From Acidobacteriaceae bacterium (GTDB lineage: Bacteria; Acidobacteriota; Terriglobia; Bryobacterales; Bryobacteraceae), in contig CAJCIT010000152.1 of the NCBI GenBank assembly GCA_903970405.1, positions 23,237 through 87,236 on the forward strand: 64,000 nt of DNA, in the 5' to 3' direction. Positions 37,039 to 45,773 of the stretch are shown one piece after another. Positions within the stretch are counted from its first letter, which is position 1; the number at the start of each line of letters is the position of its first letter. A program made the translations under genes and the position numbers. The notes under the pieces are model-generated. The model searched no databases. It was not told the origin of the DNA and saw nothing but the letters and a program-made list of their open reading frames with translations.

Positions 37039-37088
37039 GAAGCCGACGATGAAAACGAGAAGCGTCATAAGCGCCCGCTACATCAACA

Positions 37089-37165
37089 GAGCCGCGGCCG
37101 TCAGGGAGCTGCCGCGGTGTTGTTCCAGTTCCGCCAACCGATCGCTCCCTGACGGTCGCGGCTCT
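37089..37165. repeat. REPIN-like repeat pair between ftsW and murG
   Basis: A forward arm (37089-37115, GAGCCGCGGCCGTCAGGGAG) and a reverse arm (37139-37165, CGATCGCTCCCTGACGGTCG then CGGCTC), with 23 bases between. The reverse arm ends two bases before the AAGGAG that serves murG, so a folded stem would sit against the murG ribosome site. Confidence 0.75.
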
Positions 37166-37173
37166 GAAGGAGA

Positions 37174-38298
37174 ATGACCCACTTCATCATGACCGGCGGA
37201 GGGACTGGCGGGCACGTTATCCCGGCGCTCGCGGTCGCACGCGTGTTGCGGGATCGCGGACACGCCGTTCGCTTCATTGGAACCGCTTCCGGTCTGGAAT
37301 CGAAACTGGTCCCCGAAGCCGGCTTCCCGCTCGATACCGTTCGCATCGGTCAGCTCAACCGCGTGGGGTGGCTTCGGCAGGCAAGAACAATTGCCGAATT
37401 GCCCGCCAGTCTCGGGGCTGCGTGCGGTCTGTTGCAAAGGAACCAGGCCAAAGCCGTCTTCAGCATGGGCGGCTATGTGGCCGGCCCAGTGATGCTGGCA
37501 AGCGTCCTCAAGCGCGTACCACTGGTGGTGATGGAGCCCAATGCCATGCCCGGGTTCGCGAACCGCAAGGTGGGACGCTTCGTCTACCGCGCGCTACTCG
37601 GCTTTGAAGCCGGCAGCCGGTGGTTTCCCGCCGGGCGATCCGAAGTGACGGGCTTGCCGGTGCGGCCTGAGTTCTTCGATATTCCCGTGAAGCCCGCGCC
37701 CGCTCCGGGCGATCCTTTTACGGTGCTCATCACGGGAGGCAGCCGCGGCTCGCGGACACTGAACCGGGCTTCGAGAGAAAGCTGGCCTTTGTTCCGCGAA
37801 GCCGGATCGCCGGTTCGCATCGTTCATCAGTCCGGCGCAGCGGAACATGAGGCGCTGGCCAAGGAGTTTTCGCAGTCCGGCGTGCCGGGCGAGATGGTTC
37901 CTTTCATAGGGAACATGGCCGAAGCCTTTCGAGACGCCGACCTGGTGGTGGGCCGGTCCGGCGCCGGCGGAGTCGCTGAGATCGCAGCAGCGTCGATGCC
38001 CAGTGTCCTGGTCCCCTTTCCATTCGCGGCTGACGATCACCAACGCAGGAATGCCGAAGCTTTGGAGCAGGCCGGCGCCGCGGTGATGGTGTTGGATGGC
38101 GAAATGAACGGCCGGCGCCTCTTCGATGAAGTGGAAAAGCTGCGCATGAACACGCAATTACTCGAGCGCATGCGCGGGTGCGCGGCCGCTTTCCGTAAAC
38201 CAGGCGCGGCCGAGCGCGCCGCCGACGTGCTGGAAGAGGCCGCCAGGGAAAAAGTAAAGAGAGAAAGGATTGAAATCGGGCCGCGCGCGCTGGTTTGA
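37174..38298 (+). CDS. murG: Lipid II synthase (UDP-GlcNAc transferase)
   Basis: 374 residues. Begins FIMTGGGTGGHVIPALAVAR (the two Gly-rich loops of GT28), with FIGTASGLESKLVP, GGYVAGPVMLAS and the C-terminal nucleotide site GRSGAGGVAEIAAASMPSVL. It adds GlcNAc to lipid I at the inner membrane face. AAGGAG lies only one base before ATG 37174, an unusually tight spacing. Confidence 0.94.
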   Translation: MTHFIMTGGGTGGHVIPALAVARVLRDRGHAVRFIGTASGLESKLVPEAGFPLDTVRIGQLNRVGWLRQARTIAELPASLGAACGLLQRNQAKAVFSMGGYVAGPVMLASVLKRVPLVVMEPNAMPGFANRKVGRFVYRALLGFEAGSRWFPAGRSEVTGLPVRPEFFDIPVKPAPAPGDPFTVLITGGSRGSRTLNRASRESWPLFREAGSPVRIVHQSGAAEHEALAKEFSQSGVPGEMVPFIGNMAEAFRDADLVVGRSGAGGVAEIAAASMPSVLVPFPFAADDHQRRNAEALEQAGAAVMVLDGEMNGRRLFDEVEKLRMNTQLLERMRGCAAAFRKPGAAERAADVLEEAAREKVKRERIEIGPRALV

Positions 38299-38341
38299 GG
38301 ATTGACAGTGCGGCGGAAAGCCGAAACAATAATAGTTTCTA

Positions 38342-39721
38342 ATGTTTTTTAAGCCCCAGCATGTACATTTCGCCGGAATAGGGGGCATCGGCATGAGCGG
38401 CATCGCCGAGGTGTTGCTTAATCTCGGTTACCAGGTCTCCGGATCGGATCTCAAGCTCAGCCCCATCACCGACCGGCTGGCCCGTCTTGGCGCCGTCATT
38501 CACCAGGGGCACAACGCAGAGAACGTCACCGGCGCGAAGGCCCTGGTAGTAACTTCGGCGCTCGATACATCGAATCCTGAAGTTGCCGAAGCGCGGCGGT
38601 TGCAGATTCCGGTGATTCCGCGCGGTGAACTCCTGGCTGAGCTGATGCGGTTGAAGTTCGGGATCGCCATCGCCGGCAGCCACGGCAAGACCACCACCAC
38701 TTCGATGGTCGCCACTATCCTCGCCGCCGCCGGCCAGGATCCTACCGTCGTAGTCGGCGGCCGTGTTGGCGCAATGGGCGGATCGAATGCCCGGGTGGGA
38801 CACAGCTCCATTCTGGTGGTGGAATCCGACGAAAGCGATGGGTCGTTCCTCAAGCTGGCGCCCATCATCGCCGTGGTCACGAATATCGACCGGGAACACC
38901 TCGATCATTACGCGTCCATCGAGGAGATCCGCCAGGCCTTCATTGACTTCATTAATAAGGTTCCGTTTTACGGCGCGGCTATCGTCTGCATGGAAGACGA
39001 AAACATTCAGCAAATCTTCCCGTCCATCAAGCGGCGCACCATCACCTACGGCCGTTCCGCTCAAGTCGATCTGGCCATCGGGGACGTCTCGCTTCAACCG
39101 GCCGGCAGTGAATTCAGCGTCAGCCGGCAAGGCGCCGGCCTCGGCCTGTTTCGCCTGGAAGTCCCTGGGCTCCACAACGTGTTGAATGCCACAGCCGCCA
39201 TTGGCGTCGCGCTCGAAATGGAAGTGCAGCCCGATCGGATCCGCGAGGGCCTCAAGTCCTTCACGGGTGTCGACCGCCGCTTCACTATCCGCGGCGTCGT
39301 CAACGGCGTGACCGTCGTCGACGACTACGGCCACCATCCCACGGAAATCAAGGCGACGCTCGCGGCCGCGCGCCTGAACCACTATAAGAAGGTTCACGTA
39401 TTGTTTCAGCCGCACCGGTATTCGCGCACCAAGTTCCTTCTGGAAGAATTTGGCACTGCCTTCCACGAGGCGGATAACGTGTACCTGCTGGATATCTATG
39501 CCGCCTCTGAACCTTCGCTCGAAGGCGTGACGGGCAGCGCATTGACTGAAAAGATTCAATCCTACGGCCACCGGTCGGCGCATTTCACGCCGGGCATGGC
39601 CCAGGGCATTGACGAAGTTGTGGCGGCCGCGCAGCCGGGCGACCTGATTGTTACTTTAGGCGCCGGCAGCGTGTCGCAAGCGGGAGACAAGATTCTGGAG
39701 AAGCTCCGGGGGGCTGCTTAG
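38342..39721 (+). CDS. murC: UDP-MurNAc:L-alanine ligase
   Basis: 459 residues. Begins [18 protein letters not shown], then [20 protein letters not shown] (ATP loop), [20 protein letters not shown], and the ligase-domain [18 protein letters not shown] and [17 protein letters not shown]. It adds the first stem residue. murB, often next to murC, is absent here. Stop codon one base before ftsQ. Confidence 0.95.
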   Translation: MFFKPQHVHFAGIGGIGMSGIAEVLLNLGYQVSGSDLKLSPITDRLARLGAVIHQGHNAENVTGAKALVVTSALDTSNPEVAEARRLQIPVIPRGELLAELMRLKFGIAIAGSHGKTTTTSMVATILAAAGQDPTVVVGGRVGAMGGSNARVGHSSILVVESDESDGSFLKLAPIIAVVTNIDREHLDHYASIEEIRQAFIDFINKVPFYGAAIVCMEDENIQQIFPSIKRRTITYGRSAQVDLAIGDVSLQPAGSEFSVSRQGAGLGLFRLEVPGLHNVLNATAAIGVALEMEVQPDRIREGLKSFTGVDRRFTIRGVVNGVTVVDDYGHHPTEIKATLAAARLNHYKKVHVLFQPHRYSRTKFLLEEFGTAFHEADNVYLLDIYAASEPSLEGVTGSALTEKIQSYGHRSAHFTPGMAQGIDEVVAAAQPGDLIVTLGAGSVSQAGDKILEKLRGAA

Positions 39722-39722
39722 C

Positions 39723-40598
39723 ATGGCGCGCCGCAACGAAGACAGCATCCGGACCAAAGCGGCTGGACGCAACGCTCCCACCGGAGCGGAAGGGCGCTTC
39801 CGTTGGTGGCGCGTGTTTCTCTATGCCTCGCTCTGCGCCGTCACCATGGTTGGCGGCCTTTATGCATGGCGCCGCACCGAAGAGTTTCTGATCAAGGACG
39901 ACCGCTTCCGGATTCCGGAGGCGGACAGCTTATCGGGGCAAACCCCGTCTCTCGAAGTCGAAGGAGTTCACTATGCGTCGCCTTCCCAAATCCGTCACGT
40001 CTTCGCGTCCGATCTCGGGCGCAGCTTATACCTACTGCCGCTCAATGAGCGCCGCAGCCAGCTCCTGGCGATCGATTGGGTGGAGGAGGCGTCTGTTTCT
40101 AAAATCTGGCCGAACAAGGTAATTGTCCGGCTTAAGGAGCGGCGGCCGGTCGCTTTTGTGCGGCTGCCGGCGGCCGGCCGCAACGGCTCGCCGCAATTTG
40201 CGCTGATTGACCGTGAAGGCGTCATTCTCCGGCCGCGGGTTCTCGAGAGATTCACGCTGCCGCTGATCACGGGCATCCGTGAGACGGAAGAGCGCGCCGG
40301 CCGGCGCCTGCGAGTCCGCAAGGCGCTTTCCATGCTCAACGACCTGGGGAGCCTCGCCGACCCGATCTCCGAGGTGGACGTCTCCGATCCGGTCAACCTG
40401 GTGGCAAGCGAGAAGATCGATGGCCGAGTCGTCCTGCTCAAGCTAGGCGAAGAAAACTATAAATCGCGGGTCTCCTACTTCATCAGCGCTTATCCGGAAA
40501 TGAAGGCGTTGCGTCCGGACGCGAACGTATTCGATCTGCGAGTGGATGGCTCAGCGGCCGCCTCCGTCGCCGGCAAGCCGGCAGCAGGGGAGAACTAA
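39723..40598 (+). CDS. ftsQ: Cell division protein FtsQ
   Basis: 291 residues: a basic cytoplasmic N-terminus, one membrane helix (VFLYASLCAVTMVGGLYAW), a POTRA domain (LEVEGVHYASPSQIRHVFAS) and the FtsQ/DivIB beta domain with IDWVEEASVSKIWPNKVIV, RLKERRPVAFVRL and LIDREGVIL. It links FtsB/FtsL to the divisome. Its stop overlaps the ftsA start (TAATG). Confidence 0.9.
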   Translation: MARRNEDSIRTKAAGRNAPTGAEGRFRWWRVFLYASLCAVTMVGGLYAWRRTEEFLIKDDRFRIPEADSLSGQTPSLEVEGVHYASPSQIRHVFASDLGRSLYLLPLNERRSQLLAIDWVEEASVSKIWPNKVIVRLKERRPVAFVRLPAAGRNGSPQFALIDREGVILRPRVLERFTLPLITGIRETEERAGRRLRVRKALSMLNDLGSLADPISEVDVSDPVNLVASEKIDGRVVLLKLGEENYKSRVSYFISAYPEMKALRPDANVFDLRVDGSAAASVAGKPAAGEN

Positions 40599-41755
40599 TG
40601 CCGAACAAGACCCGGTTAGCGGTGGGCCTCGATTTCGGCAGCAGTTGCACGCGTGTCGTCTTCTGCGCCCTGGATGGCGATCGCATCCGCTACCTGGGAC
40701 ATGGCAGGGCGCCAGTCAATTCCTGGTCGAAGGGTCGCTTGACTGACCAGTCCCAACTCACCGAAAGTCTCCGCTCAGCGCTCGCAGAGGCGGAAGCGCG
40801 CTCCCATGTGTCACCCGAAGCCGGCGTGATTGGCGTGGGAGGGAGCGCCGCCGGATTCAACAACCGCGGCCTTTACGAATTTGGCCGCAAGCGTCAAATT
40901 GGGCTTGAAGACATGCGCTACGCGGTCGAACTGGCGGCGCCCGTGCGCTTGGAGGACGACCGTCTGGTTCTGATGGTGTGCCCCCAGGACTTCATCTTGG
41001 ACGGCCGCTCCGGTTACCGCAATCCGAAGGGGATGGCCTGCGCCCGCCTGGAGGCCAATGTTCATGTGCTCACTGCCTCCGCCGTGGAACACCAGGGGAT
41101 TCTGGCCGCTGTACACCAGGCGCACCTCGCCGTGGAAGAGTCCGTGTATGAGGGGGTTGCCGCTGCTTACTCCACTATTCTGCCGGAGGACCGGAACCGC
41201 GGAGTTGCCCTCATCGATATCGGCGCCCACTCCACCCACATCGCTATTTATGATGGTGAGGCCCTGGTTCACACAATCACGTTGCCCGCGGGTGGCGATA
41301 ACTTCACCCGCGATATCTCCTGGGTTTTCAAAGTCAACTATGAAGATGCTGAACGTCTGAAGCGCGAGTATGGCTCGGCCCTTACCGGTTTGGACAGCTA
41401 TCGCAGCTTGATTGAGTTGCCTGCCCCGGAAGGCCGCGCGCCCCGCGAAGCCAGCAGCGCCAGACTGAACGAAACTCTTGAAGCGAGGGCGGAAGAGCTC
41501 TTCGCCGCTGTTTTCGACGAGATCGGGGGCGTGGGCATGGAACGGAGTCTGCTTGAAGGCGCAGTCCTCACCGGCGGCGGCGCGGAGTTGACCGGTATGT
41601 GCGATGTGGCCGAACGCGTGCTGAACGTCCAGGTCCGGTTGGGCTTGCCGCTGGGTATTGAGGATTGGCCGGAGGAGCTGGATTCGCCGGTTTGGGCCAC
41701 AGCGGCCGGATTAGCCATGTATTCGGGGCGTCTCAAATTGAGAAAAAGAGTCTAA
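40598..41755 (+). CDS. ftsA: Cell division protein FtsA
   Basis: 385 residues, actin fold: phosphate-1 motif VGLDFGSSCTRVVFCAL, SHMA-like insert, phosphate-2 ALIDIGAHSTHIAIYDGEAL, GGDNFTRDISWVFKVNYEDA, and adenosine motif LTGGGAELTGM. FtsA anchors FtsZ to the membrane. The C-terminus ends KLRKRV, and I do not see a strong amphipathic membrane-targeting helix like that of E. coli FtsA, so membrane attachment may differ. Confidence 0.92.
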   Translation: MPNKTRLAVGLDFGSSCTRVVFCALDGDRIRYLGHGRAPVNSWSKGRLTDQSQLTESLRSALAEAEARSHVSPEAGVIGVGGSAAGFNNRGLYEFGRKRQIGLEDMRYAVELAAPVRLEDDRLVLMVCPQDFILDGRSGYRNPKGMACARLEANVHVLTASAVEHQGILAAVHQAHLAVEESVYEGVAAAYSTILPEDRNRGVALIDIGAHSTHIAIYDGEALVHTITLPAGGDNFTRDISWVFKVNYEDAERLKREYGSALTGLDSYRSLIELPAPEGRAPREASSARLNETLEARAEELFAAVFDEIGGVGMERSLLEGAVLTGGGAELTGMCDVAERVLNVQVRLGLPLGIEDWPEELDSPVWATAAGLAMYSGRLKLRKRV

Positions 41756-41827
41756 GCGGCCGCACCGCGTGGCCGCGAACGGAAACATGTAACTGGCGGG
41801 CGATGGCGAGCCCGCAAGGAGCAAGTT

Positions 41828-43039
41828 ATGACAAATTTAGGCAGCGACGATTTGAAGTTCTTCATGGACGAAGAGGAGCCCGATCTCAGAACCAAGATCA
41901 AGGTGCTGGGCGTCGGCGGGGGCGGTTCAAACGCCGTGTCGCGCATGCTGCAGGCGGGTGTGCGGGGCGTGGAATTCTATGTACTTAACACTGACAAGCA
42001 GGCGCTAGGGGCCTCGATCGTGGCCAACAAAATAGCCATTGGGGCCAAGCTGACCAATGGTCTCGGCGCCGGCGCCGACCCCTCCATCGGCCGTCAAGCG
42101 GCTCTGGAAGACACCAACAGGATTATTGAGATCCTGGAGGGTGCCGATATGGTATTTGTCACGGCGGGACTCGGAGGCGGCACCGGAACCGGTGCTGCTC
42201 CCGTCGTGGCGTCGCTGGCCAAGGAACTGGGCGCGCTCACTGTTGCCGTCGTTACGAAGCCCTTTAATTTCGAAGGTCCGCGCCGCATGAAGCAGGCCGA
42301 GCGCGGCTTAAGCGAACTTGCGTCCGCTTGCGACACCGTCATCACCATCCCCAACCAAAAGCTGCTCTCGCTGGTTGCAAAAGGAACTAGCTTCGGCGAA
42401 GCCTTCCGCCTGGCTGACGACATCCTCCGTCAGGCGGTCCAGGGCATTGCGGACATCATCACCACTCCCGGATTTATCAACCGCGATTTCGTCGATATCC
42501 GTAACATCATGCTGGGCATGGGCTACGCCATGATGGGTACCGCCTCCGCCAAAGGAGAATCGGCCGCCATGGAAGCCGCCGCACGCGCCATCGACAGCCC
42601 GCTGATGGAAGAAGGCGGCATTCTTGGCGCCCGCGGACTTCTGATCTATATCACCGCCTCCAGTTCGCTTGCCGTGCATGACATCGATGAAGCCTGCGGC
42701 CTCATCCGCGCCGCCACCAGGAATGACGACGTTCAGGTCAACTTTGGCGTTGCCATCGATGAATCGATGGCCGACGAAGTAAAGGTCACCGTCATCGCCA
42801 CCGGCTTCCAGCGCGATTCGCTGCCCGAAATCGATCGGCGCGCCAATTTCCCCTTCAGTGCCCATCAGAACCTGTTCACGCCGCCGCAAACTGAAGCTCC
42901 CAGAGAGCCCGCGGCGCCTCCTCCGCCCCCCGCGGCGCCCCTCGAGCCGGAAATAGTGGTCTGTCCGGAACCCGACATTCCGTTGAGCGATTGGGATGCG
43001 CCGGCCATTCTCCGCAAGCAGCGGCGGCTGGTCCAATGA
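41828..43039 (+). CDS. ftsZ: Cell division GTPase FtsZ
   Basis: 403 residues, AAGGAG before the ATG. Tubulin-like GTPase with KVLGVGGGGSNAVSRM, the signature TAGLGGGTGTGAAPVVAS, and T7 loop NRDFVDIRNIM. After a Pro-rich linker the conserved tail reads DWDAPAILRKQRR, the FtsA-binding peptide. It closes the division cluster. Confidence 0.96.
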   Translation: MTNLGSDDLKFFMDEEEPDLRTKIKVLGVGGGGSNAVSRMLQAGVRGVEFYVLNTDKQALGASIVANKIAIGAKLTNGLGAGADPSIGRQAALEDTNRIIEILEGADMVFVTAGLGGGTGTGAAPVVASLAKELGALTVAVVTKPFNFEGPRRMKQAERGLSELASACDTVITIPNQKLLSLVAKGTSFGEAFRLADDILRQAVQGIADIITTPGFINRDFVDIRNIMLGMGYAMMGTASAKGESAAMEAAARAIDSPLMEEGGILGARGLLIYITASSSLAVHDIDEACGLIRAATRNDDVQVNFGVAIDESMADEVKVTVIATGFQRDSLPEIDRRANFPFSAHQNLFTPPQTEAPREPAAPPPPPAAPLEPEIVVCPEPDIPLSDWDAPAILRKQRRLVQ

Positions 43040-43066
43040 ACGCCACCAAATCTTTACGCGTGTTCA

Positions 43067-43118
43067 GGAGAGTTTGCCGCTGGCATGCCATGTGGGCCTG
43101 CCATAATGAAAACTCTCC
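43067..43118 (+). terminator. Inverted repeat after ftsZ
   Basis: GGAGAGTTT (43067-43075) and AAACTCTCC (43110-43118) form a nine-pair stem, with GGCATGCC inside the loop. There is no run of T after it, only a C-rich stretch and then CTTTTCC, so it is a weak candidate for intrinsic termination of the division cluster; message stabilisation is the alternative. Confidence 0.35.
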
Positions 43119-43165
43119 CCCGACTTTTCCGTCTCCCGGCCGATGTGTAGTCTAAGGGGTTTGCC

Positions 43166-43954
43166 ATCGTCAAAGTCTGTGTATTAGCGAGCAGCAGTTC
43201 CGGTAACGCAACCTTCGTTGCCACTGGCCGGACGCGTGTCCTGGTGGACGCCGGTATCAGCCGCCGCGAATTGACGAAGCGGCTCGCCGCTATTGGCGAA
43301 GACATCCAGCAACTGGACGCTATTCTCATTACCCATGAGCACAGCGATCACGTCGCGGGTCTCGCGTCGATGGCCCGCGCACTCTGCATTCCCATTTACC
43401 TCACTCAGCGCACGGCGCCCTTCATCGATTGGGGCGAACCGGAATTAGAAGCCAAGCGCAAAGCAACGGTGGAAGCCTTTCAGGCCGGCCGCGGCTTCAC
43501 CGTGGGCGAATTTGACGTCGGCAGCTTTACTATTCCCCATGACGCCGTCGATCCCGTCGGCTATACGCTCAAAGCCCAAGGCATTCGTGTCTCCATTGCC
43601 ACCGACCTGGGCTACATGCCGGATTCCATTCGCATGCATCTACGCGGCGTCGATGTTCTGCTGCTGGAATCGAACCATGACCTCGAAATGCTGAAGGTTG
43701 GGCCCTATCCCTGGTCCGTCAAACAGCGGGTCATGGGCCGCCGCGGTCACCTCTCTAACGAGGTCGCAGGAAAATTCCTCCGTGACCATCTCGACCCCAG
43801 CGTTTCCACACTCATCCTTGGCCATATCAGTGAGCACAATAACCATCCCGAACTGGTGCGGCGCATGGCCGTCAAGTCAATGGATGGCCGCCTTTTGTTC
43901 ACCAAGATAGTGGTGGTGGAGCCTGGACGCCAGTCGGAAGTCTTCACCTACTGA
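43166..43954 (+). CDS. YycJ/WalJ-like MBL-fold metallo-hydrolase, non-standard start
   Basis: About 262 residues. Metal motif THEHSDHVAG (H-x-H-x-D-H), later TDLGYMP, LESNHD and the C-terminal LGHISEHNN. The family N-terminus VKVCVLASSSSGNATFVATG is plainly in frame from about 43169, yet no ATG, GTG or TTG occurs in that frame before GTG 43244, which would delete this first strand. AAGGGG lies six bases before an ATC at 43166. Either ATC starts translation, or a base error has hidden an ATG. Relatives act as nucleases or cell-wall-linked hydrolases; the exact role here is unknown. Confidence 0.8.
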   Translation: MVKVCVLASSSSGNATFVATGRTRVLVDAGISRRELTKRLAAIGEDIQQLDAILITHEHSDHVAGLASMARALCIPIYLTQRTAPFIDWGEPELEAKRKATVEAFQAGRGFTVGEFDVGSFTIPHDAVDPVGYTLKAQGIRVSIATDLGYMPDSIRMHLRGVDVLLLESNHDLEMLKVGPYPWSVKQRVMGRRGHLSNEVAGKFLRDHLDPSVSTLILGHISEHNNHPELVRRMAVKSMDGRLLFTKIVVVEPGRQSEVFTY

Positions 43955-44047
43955 TCGTCACCGCCGAACCCGGCCGGGTCCGGCAGGCCCCGGTCCCGCT
44001 CTATCGTCTGACGGCTCCGCAAGTCCGGGCTCCCCTGAAGACCATTA

Positions 44048-44123
44048 TTTCAGTAGACCCCTCGAAGGGGGCGCTTAGTTAGGTCAGGCGCCGATTCTTT
44101 CAGGGCTGCCTAAGGAAGCCCTG
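44048..44123 (+). promoter_or_regulatory. Leader element with three hairpins (copy B)
   Basis: TTTCAGTAGACCCC leads into stem CCCCT-CGA-AGGGG, then GGCGC...GCGCC (44070-44092), then CAGGGCT...AGCCCTG (44101-44123). The first 45 bases align with 16061-16098. The first stem is one pair longer than in copy A through matching changes on both sides. TATAAT at 44126-44131 just after the third stem could be a -10 box, in which case the element would be DNA-level and not transcribed. Confidence 0.5.
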
Positions 44124-44142
44124 TATATAATCGGAGAGCCTT

Positions 44143-44859
44143 ATGCTTGAGGCCTTTGGACTGTCCGACCCGGGCTGCGTGCGATCGAACAATGAGGACT
44201 ATTTCATCCCCGACGCGCAGCGGGGTATCTTCATTGTCGCCGACGGCATGGGCGGCGCGAACGCCGGCGAATACGCATCGCGGCTCAGCGCTGAGACTCT
44301 CTATGATTTCCTCCGCACCAATCAAGACAGTGAGGCGTTGGCAACCATTGAAAATGGCTTCGCGGAGGCCAACAACGCAGTGCGCAAAGCGGCAGTCGAC
44401 AGTCCCGATTTAGACGGCATGGGCACAACCCTGGTGGCCGCCCGCTCACTGACGGGAAGCAAGCTGCAACTGGCAAGCGTTGGGGACAGCCGGGCCTATC
44501 TCTTCTCTGACGGCCAACTGACACTGCTGACTCAGGACCAGACATGGGTGGCCGAAGTGGGATCGAGGCTCGGCCTCAGCGATGAAGCACTTCGCCGGCA
44601 CCCGATGCGCCATGTGCTGACCATGGCGGTGGGCGCCGCGCCGGACCTCCGCGTCTTTACCCACAGCGTTTCCGTGCAGCCCGGCGATCAACTGCTGTTG
44701 TGTTCGGATGGATTGCACGGCGTCCTCGACGAGAAAATCATCGAGAAAACGCTCGATTCCGAGAAATCTTTGCCGCAGAAATGCCACTACCTGATCAAAG
44801 CCGCTAAGGAGCAGGGTGGGCCCGATAACATCACGGTGTTATTGGTCCAAGTGCTCTAA
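44143..44859 (+). CDS. PP2C-family Ser/Thr protein phosphatase
   Basis: 238 residues, the Stp/PrpC type. Metal and catalytic motifs in order: GCVRSNNEDYF, VADGMGGANAGE, GMGTTLVAA, ASVGDSRAYLF, LLCSDGLHGVLD, and QGGPDNITVLLV. It removes phosphate from Ser/Thr targets using two metal ions. A matching receptor-type Ser/Thr kinase is encoded 5.6 kb downstream. Twenty-five bases separate it from the next, secreted protein gene, so they are probably co-transcribed. Confidence 0.92.
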   Translation: MLEAFGLSDPGCVRSNNEDYFIPDAQRGIFIVADGMGGANAGEYASRLSAETLYDFLRTNQDSEALATIENGFAEANNAVRKAAVDSPDLDGMGTTLVAARSLTGSKLQLASVGDSRAYLFSDGQLTLLTQDQTWVAEVGSRLGLSDEALRRHPMRHVLTMAVGAAPDLRVFTHSVSVQPGDQLLLCSDGLHGVLDEKIIEKTLDSEKSLPQKCHYLIKAAKEQGGPDNITVLLVQVL

Positions 44860-44884
44860 ATTTCCAGCGGCGCGATGAGGCCGC

Positions 44885-45676
44885 GTGGCAGTTCTTTCCC
44901 GATTTCTCTCAAGTCCGCTCATATCTGTGCTGATGTGCGGTCCGCTCATTGGCGGCCAAGCGGCCCCTGAGCCCCTTCCGCAACTACAAGTTATTTCCGG
45001 CGGAGACACTCCTCAGACTGCCGGCCGCAATCAAACTCAGGACATCTCCATCCGTGTGGCAGACGCTCGGAATCTGCCCGTTGCCGGGGTCACCGTGACT
45101 TTCCAGCTCCCCGACCAGGGCCCGAATGGGTCCTTTCCGAACGGGGAGCGCAATCTGGTGGTGTTGACGGACAGCCAAGGCCGCGCGTCCGCCACCGGAA
45201 TTCAATGGGGTGCAATAGCGGGAACTGTTCCCATCCGCGTGACGGCGGCCTTGGGAACCGCCCATGCCGGCCTCATCGTTCGCCAGCAACTGGTCTGGCC
45301 GACCGAGCCACCGGCCCCAACCAGAACGCCTGTGGCCGCGACGTCTCCCGCGCCAGCGCGGCCGATGCCGGGTGTACTCGCCGCGCCAGCCGGTCAGGGC
45401 CGCCCGCCGGCGCCGCCTCTCACACCGAACGTCGAGATTGTTTCAACGAAGTCAGGCGCTATCGCGAAGGTTCCGGATGAAACTCCGGCCGTGGCCATCT
45501 CCTCCAGCAGTAAGAGCGGCTCAGGCAAGAAGAAATGGCTCTTACTAGCTGTGGCGGCGGGGGCAGGCGCGGGCCTGACGGTAGCCCTCTTGAGCAAGAA
45601 ATCCAGCTCGATCGCCGCAGCAAGTTCCACCACCAGCACCATCGGGTCGCCCAGCGTCAACGTTGGTCCTCCCTAG
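44885..45676 (+). CDS. Secreted Ig-like (Big_1-type) protein with C-terminal membrane helix
   Basis: 263 residues from GTG 44885. A signal peptide (FLSSPLISVLMCGPLIGGQA) precedes one Ig-like domain at about 35-135 (VADARNLPVAGVTVTFQLPD; VVLTDSQGRASATGIQWG), the invasin-type plan with a D-x-x-G-x-A turn. A Pro/Ala linker leads to a basic-then-hydrophobic segment (KKKWLLLAVAAGAGAGLTVA) and a Ser/Thr-rich end. Function unknown; it shares a probable operon with the PP2C gene. Confidence 0.65.
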   Translation: MAVLSRFLSSPLISVLMCGPLIGGQAAPEPLPQLQVISGGDTPQTAGRNQTQDISIRVADARNLPVAGVTVTFQLPDQGPNGSFPNGERNLVVLTDSQGRASATGIQWGAIAGTVPIRVTAALGTAHAGLIVRQQLVWPTEPPAPTRTPVAATSPAPARPMPGVLAAPAGQGRPPAPPLTPNVEIVSTKSGAIAKVPDETPAVAISSSSKSGSGKKKWLLLAVAAGAGAGLTVALLSKKSSSIAAASSTTSTIGSPSVNVGPP

Positions 45677-45773
45677 CTGATCTGTTCGGCTCGAATTGTC
45701 CGATATCCGCTGCGCATTTGAAAGTCCGGGGCCTTACGAATAGTCCGGCCCATCCCACTGGAGAAACAGTTTC

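Noticed and set aside
38339..39583. Long open frame (414 codons) antisense to murC
   Set aside because: It lies wholly opposite a well-conserved gene; GC-rich codon use in murC leaves the opposite strand open by chance.
44126..44131. TATAAT as a -10 promoter box just before the PP2C gene
   Set aside because: No convincing -35 at the right distance, and it would put transcription start within a few bases of the ATG; noted only as an alternative in the leader entry.
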